Shown: positions 7,539-16,629, counted from the first letter of the stretch. The stretch: 64,000 nucleotides of DNA from DSVZ01 sp964568145 (GCA_964568145.1 CAZMOZ010000001.1:1-64000); one strand, 5' to 3'. A program made the numbers and translations. The notes: a model not told the origin generated them from the letters alone.

Positions 7539-7777
7539 AGCGCATCTTGCTTTTCTGCGGCCGGTGAAAACGGCCGGACACCGCCGGGGTGGCGGCAGCC
7601 ATCCCGGGCGGCCGTAAAGGGCGGCGTCCTGCCGCCCGGAAGAATTTGCGCCGGAGAACATGCCCGCTGCGGGCCGCCCGCGCCCCACGCCGGGGCTGAA
7701 AGCCTGGCTCCACGGCCGACTGGAAGCCGGCGCCACCACGGCAGGCGATACGGCCTGCAAGAAATTGAGATGCGCCC
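7539..7777. repeat. MITE-like non-coding repeat (copy 1, diverged)
   Basis: This occupies most of the 336-bp gap 7471-7806. The left end (GAGCGCATCTTGCTTTTCTGC) and the right end (GAAATTGAGATGCGCCC at 7761-7777) are inverted relatives of each other, and match the ends of units at 8928, 13307, 43333 and 54281. The inside contains GGAAGCCGGCGCCACCACGG and a GGCAGGCGATACGGCCTGC palindrome. No reading frame is supported. Confidence 0.55.
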
Positions 7778-7806
7778 AGGCCCGCGGCCAGACGCGGGTG
7801 GCGGCC

Positions 7807-8760
7807 TCACCGGATTCGCACCCGGAACCACGGGAAGATGACTTCCGCCAGGACGACCACCAGGAAGACGACGCTGATCACGGCGTTGAGGCGGAAGAAG
7901 GCGACGTTGATCCACTTGAGGCTGCGGCGTCGGGCCAGCCAGTGCTCGAGCAGCAGGCACACCAGGATGATGATGAGACCGACGAGGTAGGCCACGCGGA
8001 AGCGCGCCAGCAGGCCGAACAAGCCGAGCAGCAGCCACATCACCAGATGGGCCAGAAAAGCGGCGGTGAGCGCGTTCTGCGGTCCCCAGCGCACCACCAG
8101 CGAGTGCAGCCCGTGCCGCCGGTCAAACTCGTAATCCTGGAGCGCGTAAATGATGTCGAAGCCCACCAGCCAGAACACCACGGCCACCGCCAGCAGCACC
8201 GCCAGCACGGCGCTGTGCCGGAGCGAAAGCCCGCCGTCGCGTTCCGGGAAGAAATCCAGCCCGCCCGTCACGGCAATCCACGCGCCCAGCGGCGCCAGCG
8301 CCAGCGCCACGCCCAGGAAGATGTGCGTGAAGTCCGTGAACCGCTTGGTCAGCGAGTAAAAGCAGGCCACCGCCAGCGCGACCGGTGACAGATAAAGACA
8401 GGCGCGGTTCAGAAAGCCGGCAGCCAGGACAAAGCCGACCGCGCTGACGGCCCACAACGCCCAGGCACTGGCGAGGCTGATCCGGCCGGTGGGCAGGGGA
8501 CGGTTGGCGGTGCGCGGGTTGGCCGCGTCGAACTGCCGGTCCACGATGCGGTTGAAGGCCATTGCGCAGGTGCGGGCGCAGACCATGGCCGCGAGGATGA
8601 GCAGGAACGTGCGCGCGCCCGGCCAGCCGTAGTGGTCGCGCGCGGCCACGGCCATCGCGGCCAGCGCAAAAGGCAGGGCGAAGACCGTGTGCGAGAGCTT
8701 CACAAACTCCGCCCACAGCCGCAGCCAGCCCAGCGGCCGATTGGAACGCGTCGGGTTCAT
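7807..8760 (-). CDS. mqnP: UbiA-family prenyltransferase (menaquinone MqnP type)
   Basis: 317 residues from the ATG at 8760. The UbiA motifs are present: the first Asp-rich site NRIVDRQFDAANPRTANRPL and the second, DIIYALQDYEFDRRHGLHS. About eight hydrophobic membrane spans are visible. The family attaches a polyprenyl chain to an aromatic ring at the inner membrane. The sequence style is that of MqnP/UbiA, which prenylates 1,4-dihydroxy-6-naphthoate in futalosine-route organisms, and the neighbouring mqnE and mqnA support that role. Substrate choice is inferred; 4-hydroxybenzoate cannot be excluded from sequence alone. Confidence 0.88.
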   Translation of the reverse strand: MNPTRSNRPLGWLRLWAEFVKLSHTVFALPFALAAMAVAARDHYGWPGARTFLLILAAMVCARTCAMAFNRIVDRQFDAANPRTANRPLPTGRISLASAWALWAVSAVGFVLAAGFLNRACLYLSPVALAVACFYSLTKRFTDFTHIFLGVALALAPLGAWIAVTGGLDFFPERDGGLSLRHSAVLAVLLAVAVVFWLVGFDIIYALQDYEFDRRHGLHSLVVRWGPQNALTAAFLAHLVMWLLLGLFGLLARFRVAYLVGLIIILVCLLLEHWLARRRSLKWINVAFFRLNAVISVVFLVVVLAEVIFPWFRVRIR

Positions 8761-8927
8761 CGTCGTCGCGCTGCGGGTCGGTTGGGAAAGGATGCCCAAG
8801 GTGTCCTGTCGTGCATGGCTGATCGCCGGCGGCACCCGCTTGATCGGGCCAGGCGCCGGCCGGAAGGGCGCAACCAAACCGGGTGCGGCGCGGCTTGTCA
8901 AACGTGGCGGCAGAATGAGTGCGGCCG

Positions 8928-9180
8928 CGCGCATCCCAGTTTCGTGCGGGCAGCGGACGGACCGCAGTGGCCCAGGCGACCTCGCCTGGGGCCGTGCTGC
9001 GGGCGACCCGCCCGCGGAGCCGCAGTCTGCCGACCGCAGTGCTGAATCCGAAAACCGAAGTTGAGCCGGATGGGAATCCGGCGCTACAAGCAACTTCGGT
9101 TTTCAGGCTGAAGGGCGGGGCTCGACGGAGTCTCGCCCCACCGCGTCAGGGCGAACCGGTACAAAGGGGGAGATGCCCCC
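8928..9180. repeat. MITE-like non-coding repeat (copy 2)
   Basis: This fills much of the 553-bp gap 8761-9313, in which no gene is seen. Left end CGCGCATCCCAGTTTCGTGC; internal GGCCCAGGCGACCTCGCC and GCGGGCGACCCGCCCGCGG palindromes; right part GGCTCGACGGAGTCTCGCCC leading to GGAGATGCCCCC. The same modules recur in the same order at 43333 and 54281. Confidence 0.7.
9050..9104. repeat. Perfect hairpin repeat with AACCGAAGTT arms
   Basis: GAAAACCGAAGTTG at 9050-9063 is the exact reverse complement of 9091-9104. The loop itself holds a CCGGA/TCCGG palindrome. A diverged relative lies at 14584-14637. It lies within the MITE-like unit and could act as a transcript 3' end or a REP-like element. Confidence 0.7.
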
Positions 9181-9313
9181 GGGTCGAAACCCTGTAAGTT
9201 TTTTGCTTCCCAACCGGCTCGGGGCTGCTTAGAAACTCGGCCACACAGTAATGCACGCGGGCTCAAATGGCTGCCGCCACCCGAACCAAGTAAGATACCC
9301 CAAGACCAGCCAC

Positions 9314-10141
9314 ATGAAAATTCCCCAGATTTTGCTTGCCGTCACGGCCCTGGCGCCGCTGGTGCTGCGCGCCGACATGCTGTTGCAGGAGGATTTCAAC
9401 TACCCGGATGGCCAGCTCAGTCAGGCGGCCACGAACGTCTGGGTGACGCACAGCGGCGGCGCGCGGGCCCTGAACGTCTCGGGCGGTGCCGCGGTGATCC
9501 AGCAGGCGGACTTGAGCACCGGCGCGGAGGACGTCAACCGGCTGCTCTCGACCTCCTTCAACCCGGTGGCGGACAATGCCACCAAGCTTTACGCGGCCTT
9601 CACGGTGAATTTCAGTGCGCTGCCCATCAGCACCGGGACCGACAAGGCGGGATCCTATTTTGCCCACTTCAAGACCGGGGCCTTGAACGAGTACTACGCG
9701 CGCATTGGCGCCAACCTCGATGGCGCCGCGCCTGGTACCTTCCGGCTGGCCATCGCAAACGAAAACTGGACTGGCGCCACCACAATCGAATACCCGCAGG
9801 ATTTGTCGCTGGGCGTGACCTATGAAGTCGTGGTGCGGCTGGACCTGGCCACGGACCAAAGCACGCTTTGGGTGGGACCGCTCCTGGAGTCCAGCTTCAG
9901 CGTGACGGCCACAGACACGATCACGTACGCGGCCGGCGGCAGCATCAATGCCTTTGCCTTGCGGCAGGGCGCCTCTGGCATCGGCGCAAACCAGGGCGCG
10001 CCGGGCATCCTGTCCCTGGACAACCTGCGCATCGCCACCAGCTTCGCCGAACTGCAGATCATCCCCGAGCCGTCGCCGCTGGCCTTGCTGGGCCTGGGCG
10101 GTGCGGTGCTGCTGGTGTGGCGCCGGCGGCCCATTGCCTGA
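9314..10141 (+). CDS. PEP-CTERM sorted secreted protein
   Basis: 275 residues from the ATG at 9314. It begins with a Sec signal peptide (MKIPQILLAVTALAPLVLRA) and ends with IIPEPSPLALLGLGGAVLL followed by WRRRP. That is the Pro-Glu-Pro, hydrophobic span, Arg cluster layout recognised by exosortase. The body (LLQEDFNYPDG at its start, FRLAIANENW, and LSLDNLRIATSF near the end) looks like a laminin-G/concanavalin-type beta-sandwich seen in many Verrucomicrobial PEP-CTERM proteins. Its ligand is unknown. It is a single gene on the plus strand; the next gene converges from the other strand 22 bp downstream. Confidence 0.85.
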   Translation: MKIPQILLAVTALAPLVLRADMLLQEDFNYPDGQLSQAATNVWVTHSGGARALNVSGGAAVIQQADLSTGAEDVNRLLSTSFNPVADNATKLYAAFTVNFSALPISTGTDKAGSYFAHFKTGALNEYYARIGANLDGAAPGTFRLAIANENWTGATTIEYPQDLSLGVTYEVVVRLDLATDQSTLWVGPLLESSFSVTATDTITYAAGGSINAFALRQGASGIGANQGAPGILSLDNLRIATSFAELQIIPEPSPLALLGLGGAVLLVWRRRPIA

Positions 10142-10163
10142 ATTGCCCGGAAGCCCCGACCCT

Positions 10164-11072
10164 TCACGGGACAGGCGGGGCAGGCGACTCGTCGGGCACG
10201 GCAGGCGCTGGCGTGGTGGGCGCGGGAGAACTGGCGGCGGGCTTTTCGGCTTCAGGCTGAGCGGGCGCGGACACCCGCCGGGCGGTGACGGCGGTGTCGG
10301 CTCCAGCCAGCTCCTCGGACAACACCACCAGCACGATCCGGCGGTTCTTAGCCCGGCCTTCCGGGGTGGCGTTGTCGGCCACGGGCCGGAATTCGCCATA
10401 ACCCACCGCTCCCAGCCGCCGCGGGTCCACCCCGGCCTGCTCGCTCAGGAACCGCACCGCGGCGGTCGCGCGGGCGGTGGACAGCTCCCAGTTGCTGGCA
10501 AACCGGTTTCGCGCCGCGGCGCGAATCGGCACGTTGTCTGTGTGGCCGATCACATGCACTTGGCGACTGGGGAACTGGGCCAGCACAGCGGCCACGCGCC
10601 GCAGGACCTCCTCGCCTTCCGGCTTCAACGTGGCCTCGCCCGAGTCGAACAACACGTGGTCCAGAATGTCCACGGTGAGGCGGCCTTGAAGCTCGGAGAT
10701 GGTGACCTCCTTGGATTCGAGCGCCCGGCGCATCTCGCTTTCCAGCGAGCGCTGGCGTTCGGTGATGGCTTCCTTTTCCCGGGCCAGTTCCTCCTTTTCG
10801 CGTTCCAGCCCGGCGATGCGGACCTGGGCCTCGGCCACGACGGAGGTGAGCGTCTGCCAGCGCGCCAGTTGCCCGGCGAGTGCGGTGTGGGCTTGGGCAA
10901 GTTCAAGGCGCGTCTGTTCGAGTTGGACGCGGTGCTCCGCGAGGCTGGCGGTCCGCCGCCAGAACTGAAAGACCAGCACGCCCACCACCAGGAGGGTGAT
11001 GAGCACCGCGGCAAGGATTTTGGCTTCGCGTGGCATGAAATCAACAGCGCCCGGCCGTTCTGGGCGGGCCAT
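10164..11072 (-). CDS. OmpA/MotB-domain protein with membrane anchor and coiled coil
   Basis: 302 residues. One transmembrane helix (AKILAAVLITLLVVGVLVFQ, about 16-35) is followed by a coiled coil rich in Glu/Gln/Arg (about 40-125). An OmpA-C/MotB peptidoglycan-binding domain comes next (about 135-245: LFDSGEATLKPEGEEVLRR, VIGHTDNVPI, NWELSTARATAAVRFL, NRRIVLVV). A Pro/Ala-rich tail follows. It probably anchors the inner membrane to peptidoglycan. MotB itself is unlikely: there is no motA next to it and no membrane-embedded Asp. The ATG at 11036 (residue 13) is an alternative start. Confidence 0.85.
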   Translation of the reverse strand: MARPERPGAVDFMPREAKILAAVLITLLVVGVLVFQFWRRTASLAEHRVQLEQTRLELAQAHTALAGQLARWQTLTSVVAEAQVRIAGLEREKEELAREKEAITERQRSLESEMRRALESKEVTISELQGRLTVDILDHVLFDSGEATLKPEGEEVLRRVAAVLAQFPSRQVHVIGHTDNVPIRAAARNRFASNWELSTARATAAVRFLSEQAGVDPRRLGAVGYGEFRPVADNATPEGRAKNRRIVLVVLSEELAGADTAVTARRVSAPAQPEAEKPAASSPAPTTPAPAVPDESPAPPVP

Positions 11073-11183
11073 CAGTTAAGGCGACGGTGCCGGCCACGCA
11101 ACGAAAATGGCCGGCGCGGAGCAAATCGCCTTGCCGACCGTGGTGCCCTGGCCGACTAATCCCCACCGTGACGGGGCCAAACC

Positions 11184-12206
11184 ATGCCTGACGCCTTCCG
11201 TGTCGTTGTCCTCAGCGATGTGCATTACGCCAGCGCGGGCGAGCAGGCCCGGCGTGGCTACGAGGTGCGCGTCATCCGGCGCTGGCCGCAAAAAGTGCTG
11301 GTGCGGGCCTGGCGGCGTCTGGTGTGGCTCAAGGACCCGCTGGCGCACAATCACCTGCTGGACCGCTTTTGCGCCGTTGCCGGCAACCCGGACCTCGTCG
11401 TGGCCAACGGCGATTACTCGTGCGATTCGGCCTTCGTGGGCGTGAGCGACGACGCGGCCTTCGCCAGCGCCGCGCATGCGCTGGCACGTTTGCGCGCGCG
11501 CTTTCCCGGCCGGCTGGCGGCGATCCTGGGCGACCACGAACTGGGCAAGATGAGCCTGGCCGGCGGCGTGGGCGGTCCGCGACTGGCCAGTTGGAAGCAC
11601 GCCACGGGCGAACTCGACTTGCAGCCTTTCTGGATGCGCGAGGCGGGACGATGGGCGCTGGTGGGCGTGGCTTCGACGTTGCTGGCGTTGCCCGTTTACG
11701 AGGCCGAGACGAAACCCGAGGAGCGCGAAGAGTGGTGGCGGTTGCGCGAGCGGCATCTCCAGCAAATCCGCGATGGCCTGGCCGGACTGGGAAGCGACCG
11801 CCGCTTGATCCTTTTCTGTCACGACCCCACGGCGCTTCCGTTTTTGTGGGAGGAGGCCGGTGTCCGCGCGCGGCTGGGGCAGTTGGAAGCCACCGTCATC
11901 GGGCATCTGCACACCAACTTGATCCTGTGGCAAAGCCGGTTGCTGGCGGGCATGCCTGAGATCGGATTCCTCGGCCAGGCCATCCGGCGGATGACGCGGG
12001 CGCTGCGCCAGGCCCGGCGGTGGCGCGACTTCAAGGTGCGGCTGTGCCCCTCGCTGGCGGGTTGCGAACTGCTCAAGGACGGCGGCTATCTCACGCTCAG
12101 CCTGCCAAGCGATGGCCGCCAAGCCGGGTGGACACGGCATCGGCTGCCGTGGTCCACTGAGCCTGAAAAACCGAAGCGGGTAGTGGCGCGGGTGCCCCGC
12201 CTTTGA
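11184..12206 (+). CDS. Calcineurin-like metallophosphoesterase
   Basis: 340 residues with the metallophosphoesterase metal ligands in order: VVLSDVHYA (D-x-H), VVANGDYS, AILGDHELG (GDHE in place of the usual GNHE), LILFCHDP and VIGHLHTN (G-H-x-H). The family hydrolyses phosphomono- or diesters with two metal ions. The substrate cannot be told from sequence. There is no signal peptide, so it is cytosolic. It stands alone between two minus-strand genes. The frame beyond about residue 310 is Arg/Pro-rich and may be poorly conserved. Confidence 0.85.
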   Translation: MPDAFRVVVLSDVHYASAGEQARRGYEVRVIRRWPQKVLVRAWRRLVWLKDPLAHNHLLDRFCAVAGNPDLVVANGDYSCDSAFVGVSDDAAFASAAHALARLRARFPGRLAAILGDHELGKMSLAGGVGGPRLASWKHATGELDLQPFWMREAGRWALVGVASTLLALPVYEAETKPEEREEWWRLRERHLQQIRDGLAGLGSDRRLILFCHDPTALPFLWEEAGVRARLGQLEATVIGHLHTNLILWQSRLLAGMPEIGFLGQAIRRMTRALRQARRWRDFKVRLCPSLAGCELLKDGGYLTLSLPSDGRQAGWTRHRLPWSTEPEKPKRVVARVPRL

Positions 12207-12266
12207 CCGCGGCGCGAGCGACCGCGCTCGCGCAGGGGGAACGGGCGACCCCGCCGGCAGGGCTGA

Positions 12267-13205
12267 CTACGGCTGGCCGGGAAACGCCGGCGGGCCGCCA
12301 CCGCCCGGAAGGTTCGGCGGGACGGGCAGGTTGCCGCCGCTGAGGTGTTCCAAGCCGGGCGCGGGCGGAGCCGGCGGCAGTTCGACGTTCATTTCCCGCG
12401 CGAGGCGATGCTGCTCCTGGAGGATCAAGACCTGTTGTTCGACAGAAACCTGCGGCTGAGGCGTCTGTCCCAAGACATCACCGGAAGGCGTCATGCCCAA
12501 CCGGCTGGGACGCAGCGGAACCGTCCGCACCGTGTTGGCGCCGGCCGGATTGAACGCGGTGTTGCCGGCTCGGAGGGTCGGATTCGACGGTGAGCCGGGT
12601 GGCGGCAGAATCGTGGGCGTTGGCATGCCGGGGCGCGTGTTGGCGCTGGCCACGATGGGCATGATGGGCGGCGCCACCATGTTGGTGGGCGGCTGCAGGC
12701 CGTTGTTCACGAAGTCCAGCCGCATCTCCCGGCCGCCAAAAACGACCTTCACCGTCCTGGCATCGGCGTCAATTTCGAGCACCTCGAGGTTAGTGATGAA
12801 CCGGTCGCGTTCGCCTTCACGGACCAGATCGGAAACGACGTTGGTCCGGCCGTCGTTGAGGACAAACATCGCCCGCTTGCCCAGCAGGGTGGTGATGCCG
12901 GTCAGCTTCAGCGCCGAGGTGTTCACCGGCGGCTCCGGGTCCTTGGGCGGGGGGATGACCGGCGGCGGTGGTTCTTTCAGTCCAAAAGCATTGCGCGCGA
13001 TGATGGCCTGGTAGGGATGGCCCGGGTCCGGGTCGGTGGGGTTTGGCTCCGCCGGAGCTTTGAGATTGGCGCTGGCTGCGGCCGGAGCGGACAGGCTGGG
13101 CGCCGCGAGGACAGTCGGTTCGGCGGCGCGCGCCAGGCCAGCCGTCAGACAAAGCACGCCGGTCACCGCAACGAATGCAATCGGAGTTGTGTCAACCCTG
13201 TGCAT
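12267..13205 (-). CDS. Secreted proline-rich protein, function unknown
   Basis: 312 residues with a Sec signal peptide (cleavage probably after GLARA). Mature segments are a Pro-rich linker with YQAIIARNAFGLKEPPPP, a short beta-domain of about 75 residues (LKLTGITTLLGKRAMFVLND to VVFGGREMRLDF), and a long Pro/Asn-rich tail. The beta-domain with its preceding RNxFxLxEPPPP stretch resembles the GspC/PilP-type homology region of type II secretion and type IV pilus proteins. The resemblance is only in pattern, and no secretion genes are nearby. I do not recognise a named family. Confidence 0.7.
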   Translation of the reverse strand: MHRVDTTPIAFVAVTGVLCLTAGLARAAEPTVLAAPSLSAPAAASANLKAPAEPNPTDPDPGHPYQAIIARNAFGLKEPPPPVIPPPKDPEPPVNTSALKLTGITTLLGKRAMFVLNDGRTNVVSDLVREGERDRFITNLEVLEIDADARTVKVVFGGREMRLDFVNNGLQPPTNMVAPPIMPIVASANTRPGMPTPTILPPPGSPSNPTLRAGNTAFNPAGANTVRTVPLRPSRLGMTPSGDVLGQTPQPQVSVEQQVLILQEQHRLAREMNVELPPAPPAPGLEHLSGGNLPVPPNLPGGGGPPAFPGQP

Positions 13206-13306
13206 GGCGATTCAGGATGTCGAACTGCCGGTGCTAACACCGGTCACGGAGAAAGGTTGCCCAACTTCCGCGCGCGCGCCAGAGCCGATTTCGCCGGCTC
13301 AGCCGC

Positions 13307-13588
13307 GGGGCGCAGCTCACTTTTGTGCAGGCGGTGGAAATGGCCGGACGTTCCCGGGGCGCGCGCCTGGGTAAGCGGGGAGCGCGGCTTCCCGCCAGCG
13401 GGTGTAGCCGCCCCTCGCTGAGGAGCGACAGGTCAGGCCCCTGAGCTAGGGGCTGGCCACCAGATGCCGAATCCCCGCCCCCACCCCTTTTTGCGTTTCT
13501 GAGTTTGGGTTTTCTCGCCAGGTCCGCCGGGCTGGAAGCCGGCCGCTACCCGGCAGGCGATCCTGCCTGCATGAAATTGAGTTGCCCC
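13307..13588. repeat. MITE-like non-coding repeat (copy 3, diverged)
   Basis: It covers most of the 383-bp gap 13206-13588. The left end GGGGCGCAGCTCACTTTTGTGC and the right end CATGAAATTGAGTTGCCCC are inverted relatives. GGAAGCCGGCCGCTACCCGG and a GCAGGCGATCCTGCCTGC palindrome lie near the right end, as in the unit at 7539. No gene is seen. Confidence 0.5.
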
Positions 13589-14494
13589 TCACCCGCAGGG
13601 CGAGACCGCCAGTTCGCCAAAGATGCCATCCACCAAGCTTTGCAGGCGCCGGCCGTACTCGACGAAGTTCTCGAACTGGGCCTCGGCGGTGACGGTGGGC
13701 GCGGTGGGGTCGTGGAACACCGCCGCCATGTGCGGTTCAATGGAGATGCCGCCATCGTAGTCGTTGGCCAGCAAGTCCCGTAGCAAGCGCCGCACCTGGG
13801 CCTGGCCCTCGCCCGGCCAGGTGTATTGCTCGCGGTTCGCGGCCTCGTCCCAGATCACGTCTTTCACGTGGACGTGGCTGATCCACGGCTTCACCCGCCA
13901 GTAAAAAGTCCACGGATCCTGCCGCGGCCAGGGCCGGGGCTGGCTGCGGTCCGGGTTGAACAACGGATTGCCGGTGTCCCAGACCCAGCGCAGGCCGGGC
14001 ACGGCTTCCAGGAGTTCGAGGGCGTGCTGCCAGCTCATGCCGCCGTGGTTCATGCAGTTTTCGTGAACGGGCTGCAGACCGGCGTCCAGGAACAGGCCGG
14101 TCACTTCCCGCACCCTTTCGATCACCACCGGCGGGATGCGGTCCGCGTCGTCCGCCGGCTTGAAGCTCATAATGCGCACGAGCCGGGTGCCCAGCCGTTG
14201 CATGCGCGGGATGGCGCGGCGCACCTCCTCGAGCGTGACCTCGAAGGGCGTGTCCACCGTCTTGGACCAGTTCATGATCGTGGACCCGAAACAGCACACG
14301 CCCAGGCCGGCCTCGCGGAGCCGCTCCACCACCTGTTCGAACGCGGGCTCGGACAGGTCGTGCAGGTTCGCCTTGGGAAAGCCCGGCACCTCGACGGCCC
14401 GGGCCTCGAGGGTCTTCCAGCCCAGGGCCTGGGTGGCCCGGATTTGCGCGTCCAAGGACACGCCCGCTTCGTCGCCAATGCCGGTGAGGTACAT
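13589..14494 (-). CDS. Sugar phosphate isomerase/epimerase family (xylose-isomerase-like TIM barrel)
   Basis: 301 residues from the ATG at 14494. Features are an AP-endonuclease-2-type TIM barrel: GIGDEAGVSLDAQIRATQAL at the first strand, then LVRIMSFKP, QPVHENCMNHGG (metal ligand region), LRWVWDTGNP, ISHVHVKDV and DGGISIEPHM. The Glu, Asp, His and Glu metal ligands typical of this family are visible. Members isomerise or epimerise ketoses, or act on inositol intermediates; the substrate here is unknown. No signal peptide. The EamA permease gene upstream on the same strand could be co-transcribed, but a hairpin repeat lies between them. Confidence 0.87.
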   Translation of the reverse strand: MYLTGIGDEAGVSLDAQIRATQALGWKTLEARAVEVPGFPKANLHDLSEPAFEQVVERLREAGLGVCCFGSTIMNWSKTVDTPFEVTLEEVRRAIPRMQRLGTRLVRIMSFKPADDADRIPPVVIERVREVTGLFLDAGLQPVHENCMNHGGMSWQHALELLEAVPGLRWVWDTGNPLFNPDRSQPRPWPRQDPWTFYWRVKPWISHVHVKDVIWDEAANREQYTWPGEGQAQVRRLLRDLLANDYDGGISIEPHMAAVFHDPTAPTVTAEAQFENFVEYGRRLQSLVDGIFGELAVSPCG

Positions 14495-14583
14495 GGGTGC
14501 AATGTTGGCTTTGCCGGCGATGAAGCAAGCACATCTGCCCCGCGTCCGGCAAGTCTGTCCCGCCCCGGCGACGCGCGACCCGA

Positions 14584-14637
14584 AATCCGAAGTTGCCCGT
14601 AACGCCGGATTCCCACCCGGCGCGACTTCGGTTTTCG
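14584..14637. repeat. Diverged copy of the CCGAAGTT hairpin repeat
   Basis: CCGAAGTTG at the left and CGACTTCGG at the right enclose CCGGATTCCCACCCGGCG, which is the inverse of the loop at 9050-9104. It lies between the EamA gene and the isomerase gene, in the direction expected for a transcript 3' end. Confidence 0.55.
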
Positions 14638-14640
14638 AGT

Positions 14641-15660
14641 TCAACCCGCCGCCGAACCGGCCTGGGGCACGCCCGGTGGCACGGGCGCATGGATGGCGTG
14701 TTCGGCCGGCGGCGGCGCCAGGGTGAGCAGCACGTTGGCCGCCGTGATCAGACCGCCCCCCAGCAGCAGCCGCCAGGTGAGTTGTTCGTTGGCGTACGCG
14801 ACGTCCGCAAAGACCGCGAGCAGGCCGGGCAGAAACAACACCAGCAAGCTGACGAAGACCGGCTCGGCGCAGTAGATCAGACCGGCCTGCGTGGCTGGGA
14901 CCACCGGCTGCCAGTGGTTCATCAGCAGGTAGCCGCCGAAGGTGCAGACCACCACCAGCACGCCCAGGAACGTCAGCAGCGGCCCGGTGCTGAACGCCGT
15001 CACCCAGTCGCCGGCGGACCGCGTCGTGGCCAGCGTCACCGGCGCCATGCACAGCGCCATCACCACAAACATGACGCAGGTGAAGCGGCCGACGTCGTTG
15101 CCGGCGTAACGCGGGCGCTGGAGCCACAGAATCTGGCCGGTGAACAGGATCGAGCCGACGAGTGTCTCGATCTCGCCCCGACCCAGGTGAAACCGCCGCC
15201 AGTCAAAGCCCGAGAGCACCGCCACGCCGATCAGCACCGCCAGGCAGCATAGCAGAACGCGCGCGGAAGGCAGCCGGCGATGCCGCAGCGCGAACCACAG
15301 CGGGATGAGCAGGCAGTAAAACTGCGTCAGAAAGGCCGAGGTCGAAGCCGCCGTGTAGGCCAGGCCGTCCATCTGAAACACCAGGCCCCCGCTGCCGAAC
15401 AGGCCCAATCCCACGCCCTGGGCGATTTCTTTGCGGGTGAGTCCGCGCAGCTTCGGCGCGGTCAGCAAGATCATGCCCAGCGCGGCCAGGGCGAACCGGT
15501 AGAAAACACACAGCGAGGAGGTGAACCAGGAGTTCACGCCGGGCAGCAGGTCCTGCTGGGCCAGGGTCATGGCCTTCATCACCGGAAAGCTCAGCGACCA
15601 AAAGGCCGTGGCCAGCAGGAGCATCGAGGCGGCTTCGAGCCGGCGGGCGCGCTCGGTCAT
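14641..15660 (-). CDS. EamA-family (DMT superfamily) permease
   Basis: 339 residues, about ten hydrophobic spans in two repeated halves. SFPVMKAM in the first span and YTAASTSAFLTQFYCLLIPL in the fourth fit the EamA pattern, and AEPVFVSLLVLFLPG in the second half is the matching repeat. These proteins export or import small metabolites across the inner membrane; the substrate is not predictable. The C-terminal 30 residues after the last span are Pro/Ala-rich. The start at 15660 gives a short cytosolic N-terminus. Confidence 0.87.
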   Translation of the reverse strand: MTERARRLEAASMLLLATAFWSLSFPVMKAMTLAQQDLLPGVNSWFTSSLCVFYRFALAALGMILLTAPKLRGLTRKEIAQGVGLGLFGSGGLVFQMDGLAYTAASTSAFLTQFYCLLIPLWFALRHRRLPSARVLLCCLAVLIGVAVLSGFDWRRFHLGRGEIETLVGSILFTGQILWLQRPRYAGNDVGRFTCVMFVVMALCMAPVTLATTRSAGDWVTAFSTGPLLTFLGVLVVVCTFGGYLLMNHWQPVVPATQAGLIYCAEPVFVSLLVLFLPGLLAVFADVAYANEQLTWRLLLGGGLITAANVLLTLAPPPAEHAIHAPVPPGVPQAGSAAG

Positions 15661-15737
15661 GGCCGGTGAAAAGGCGTCCGCGCACTGGGAGCGCCGGCAG
15701 CTCTGCCGGCGTGTTGTGGCTGACCGGTAAGCCGATT

Positions 15738-15790
15738 GTCCGCGGGCGGGTCGCCCGCGGGACGGCCGCGGGCAGGGTCGCCTGCGCCAC
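15738..15790. repeat. Inverted copy of the GC-rich palindrome module
   Basis: Read on the minus strand this matches the module GGCGACC...GCGGGCGACCCGCCCGCGG found inside the units at 8928 and 54281. It lies alone in the 184-bp gap between lpxA and the EamA gene. Confidence 0.5.
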
Positions 15791-15844
15791 TAGCTGCCGC
15801 GGCGCGACGCGGGTTTCGCCGGCCCGCATGGTCCGCGTTGTCGT

Positions 15845-16612
15845 TCAGCGGCATATTCCCCGCTGGCTGGCCCGGACAAAGCGGACCAAGTGCTGGATTT
15901 CAGGCAGCGGCGGCAGTTCCTGCTCGATCCGCGCCAGCGCGTTCGGGATGGAAAGTTGTTCGCGGAACAGGATGCGATGCGCCTGTTTGAGCGCGGCCTG
16001 GGCCTCGGGCGACACCCCTTTGCGTTCGAGCCCGACCTTGTTGAGCGCGCGGGTTTCGCCGGGGTCGCCGTCCACGAGCATGTACGGCGCGACGTCCTGG
16101 CGGACCTTGGTGCAGCCGCCCAGCATGGCCAGGGTGCCGATGCGGCAGAACTGGTGCACCGCCACGTAGCCCGCCATGACCGCGTGGTCCTCGACGACCA
16201 CGTGGCCGGCCAGGCCCGAGCAGTTGGACATGATGATGTGGTTGCCCAACTGGCAGTCGTGCGCCACGTGGGCGTAGGCCAGGAAGTTGTTGTACGAGCC
16301 AATGCGGGTCACGTCGCCTTCGTTCGTGGCGCTGTGGACAGTGACGGCTTCGCGGAAGGTGTTGAAGTCGCCGATCTCCGTCCGGGTGACGCCGCCCTTC
16401 CATTTCAGGTCCTGGGTGCGCAGGCCGATGCTGGCGAAGGGAAAGATTTCGTTGCCCTGGCCGAGGCGGGTGTGGCCGTCCACGACCACGTGCGAGTGGA
16501 GCCGGCAGCGGTCGCCCAGAGCGACGTGCGGGCCGATGATGCAGTACGGTCCGATCTCGCAATCCACGCCGAGTTGCGCGCCGGGGTGGAGGATGGCGGT
16601 GGGATGGATCAT
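15845..16612 (-). CDS. lpxA: UDP-N-acetylglucosamine acyltransferase LpxA
   Basis: 255 residues from the ATG at 16612. The hexapeptide-repeat beta-helix starts at IHPTAILHPGAQLGVDCEIG and includes the catalytic-His region NNFLAYAHVAHDCQLGNH and the conserved GYVAVHQFCRIG. A C-terminal helical domain follows. LpxA transfers the first 3-hydroxyacyl chain to UDP-GlcNAc in lipid A synthesis. It is the last gene of lpxC/fabZ, SDH-type protease, lpxA, lying 17 bp after the protease gene, so the three are probably one operon. Confidence 0.95.
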   Translation of the reverse strand: MIHPTAILHPGAQLGVDCEIGPYCIIGPHVALGDRCRLHSHVVVDGHTRLGQGNEIFPFASIGLRTQDLKWKGGVTRTEIGDFNTFREAVTVHSATNEGDVTRIGSYNNFLAYAHVAHDCQLGNHIIMSNCSGLAGHVVVEDHAVMAGYVAVHQFCRIGTLAMLGGCTKVRQDVAPYMLVDGDPGETRALNKVGLERKGVSPEAQAALKQAHRILFREQLSIPNALARIEQELPPLPEIQHLVRFVRASQRGICR

Positions 16613-16629
16613 GCGCCGGCGGCCGCGGG

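Noticed and set aside
10164..11072. MotB flagellar stator subunit
   Set aside because: The OmpA-like domain fits, but there is no MotA gene or functional Asp in the membrane span, and a long coiled coil is present.
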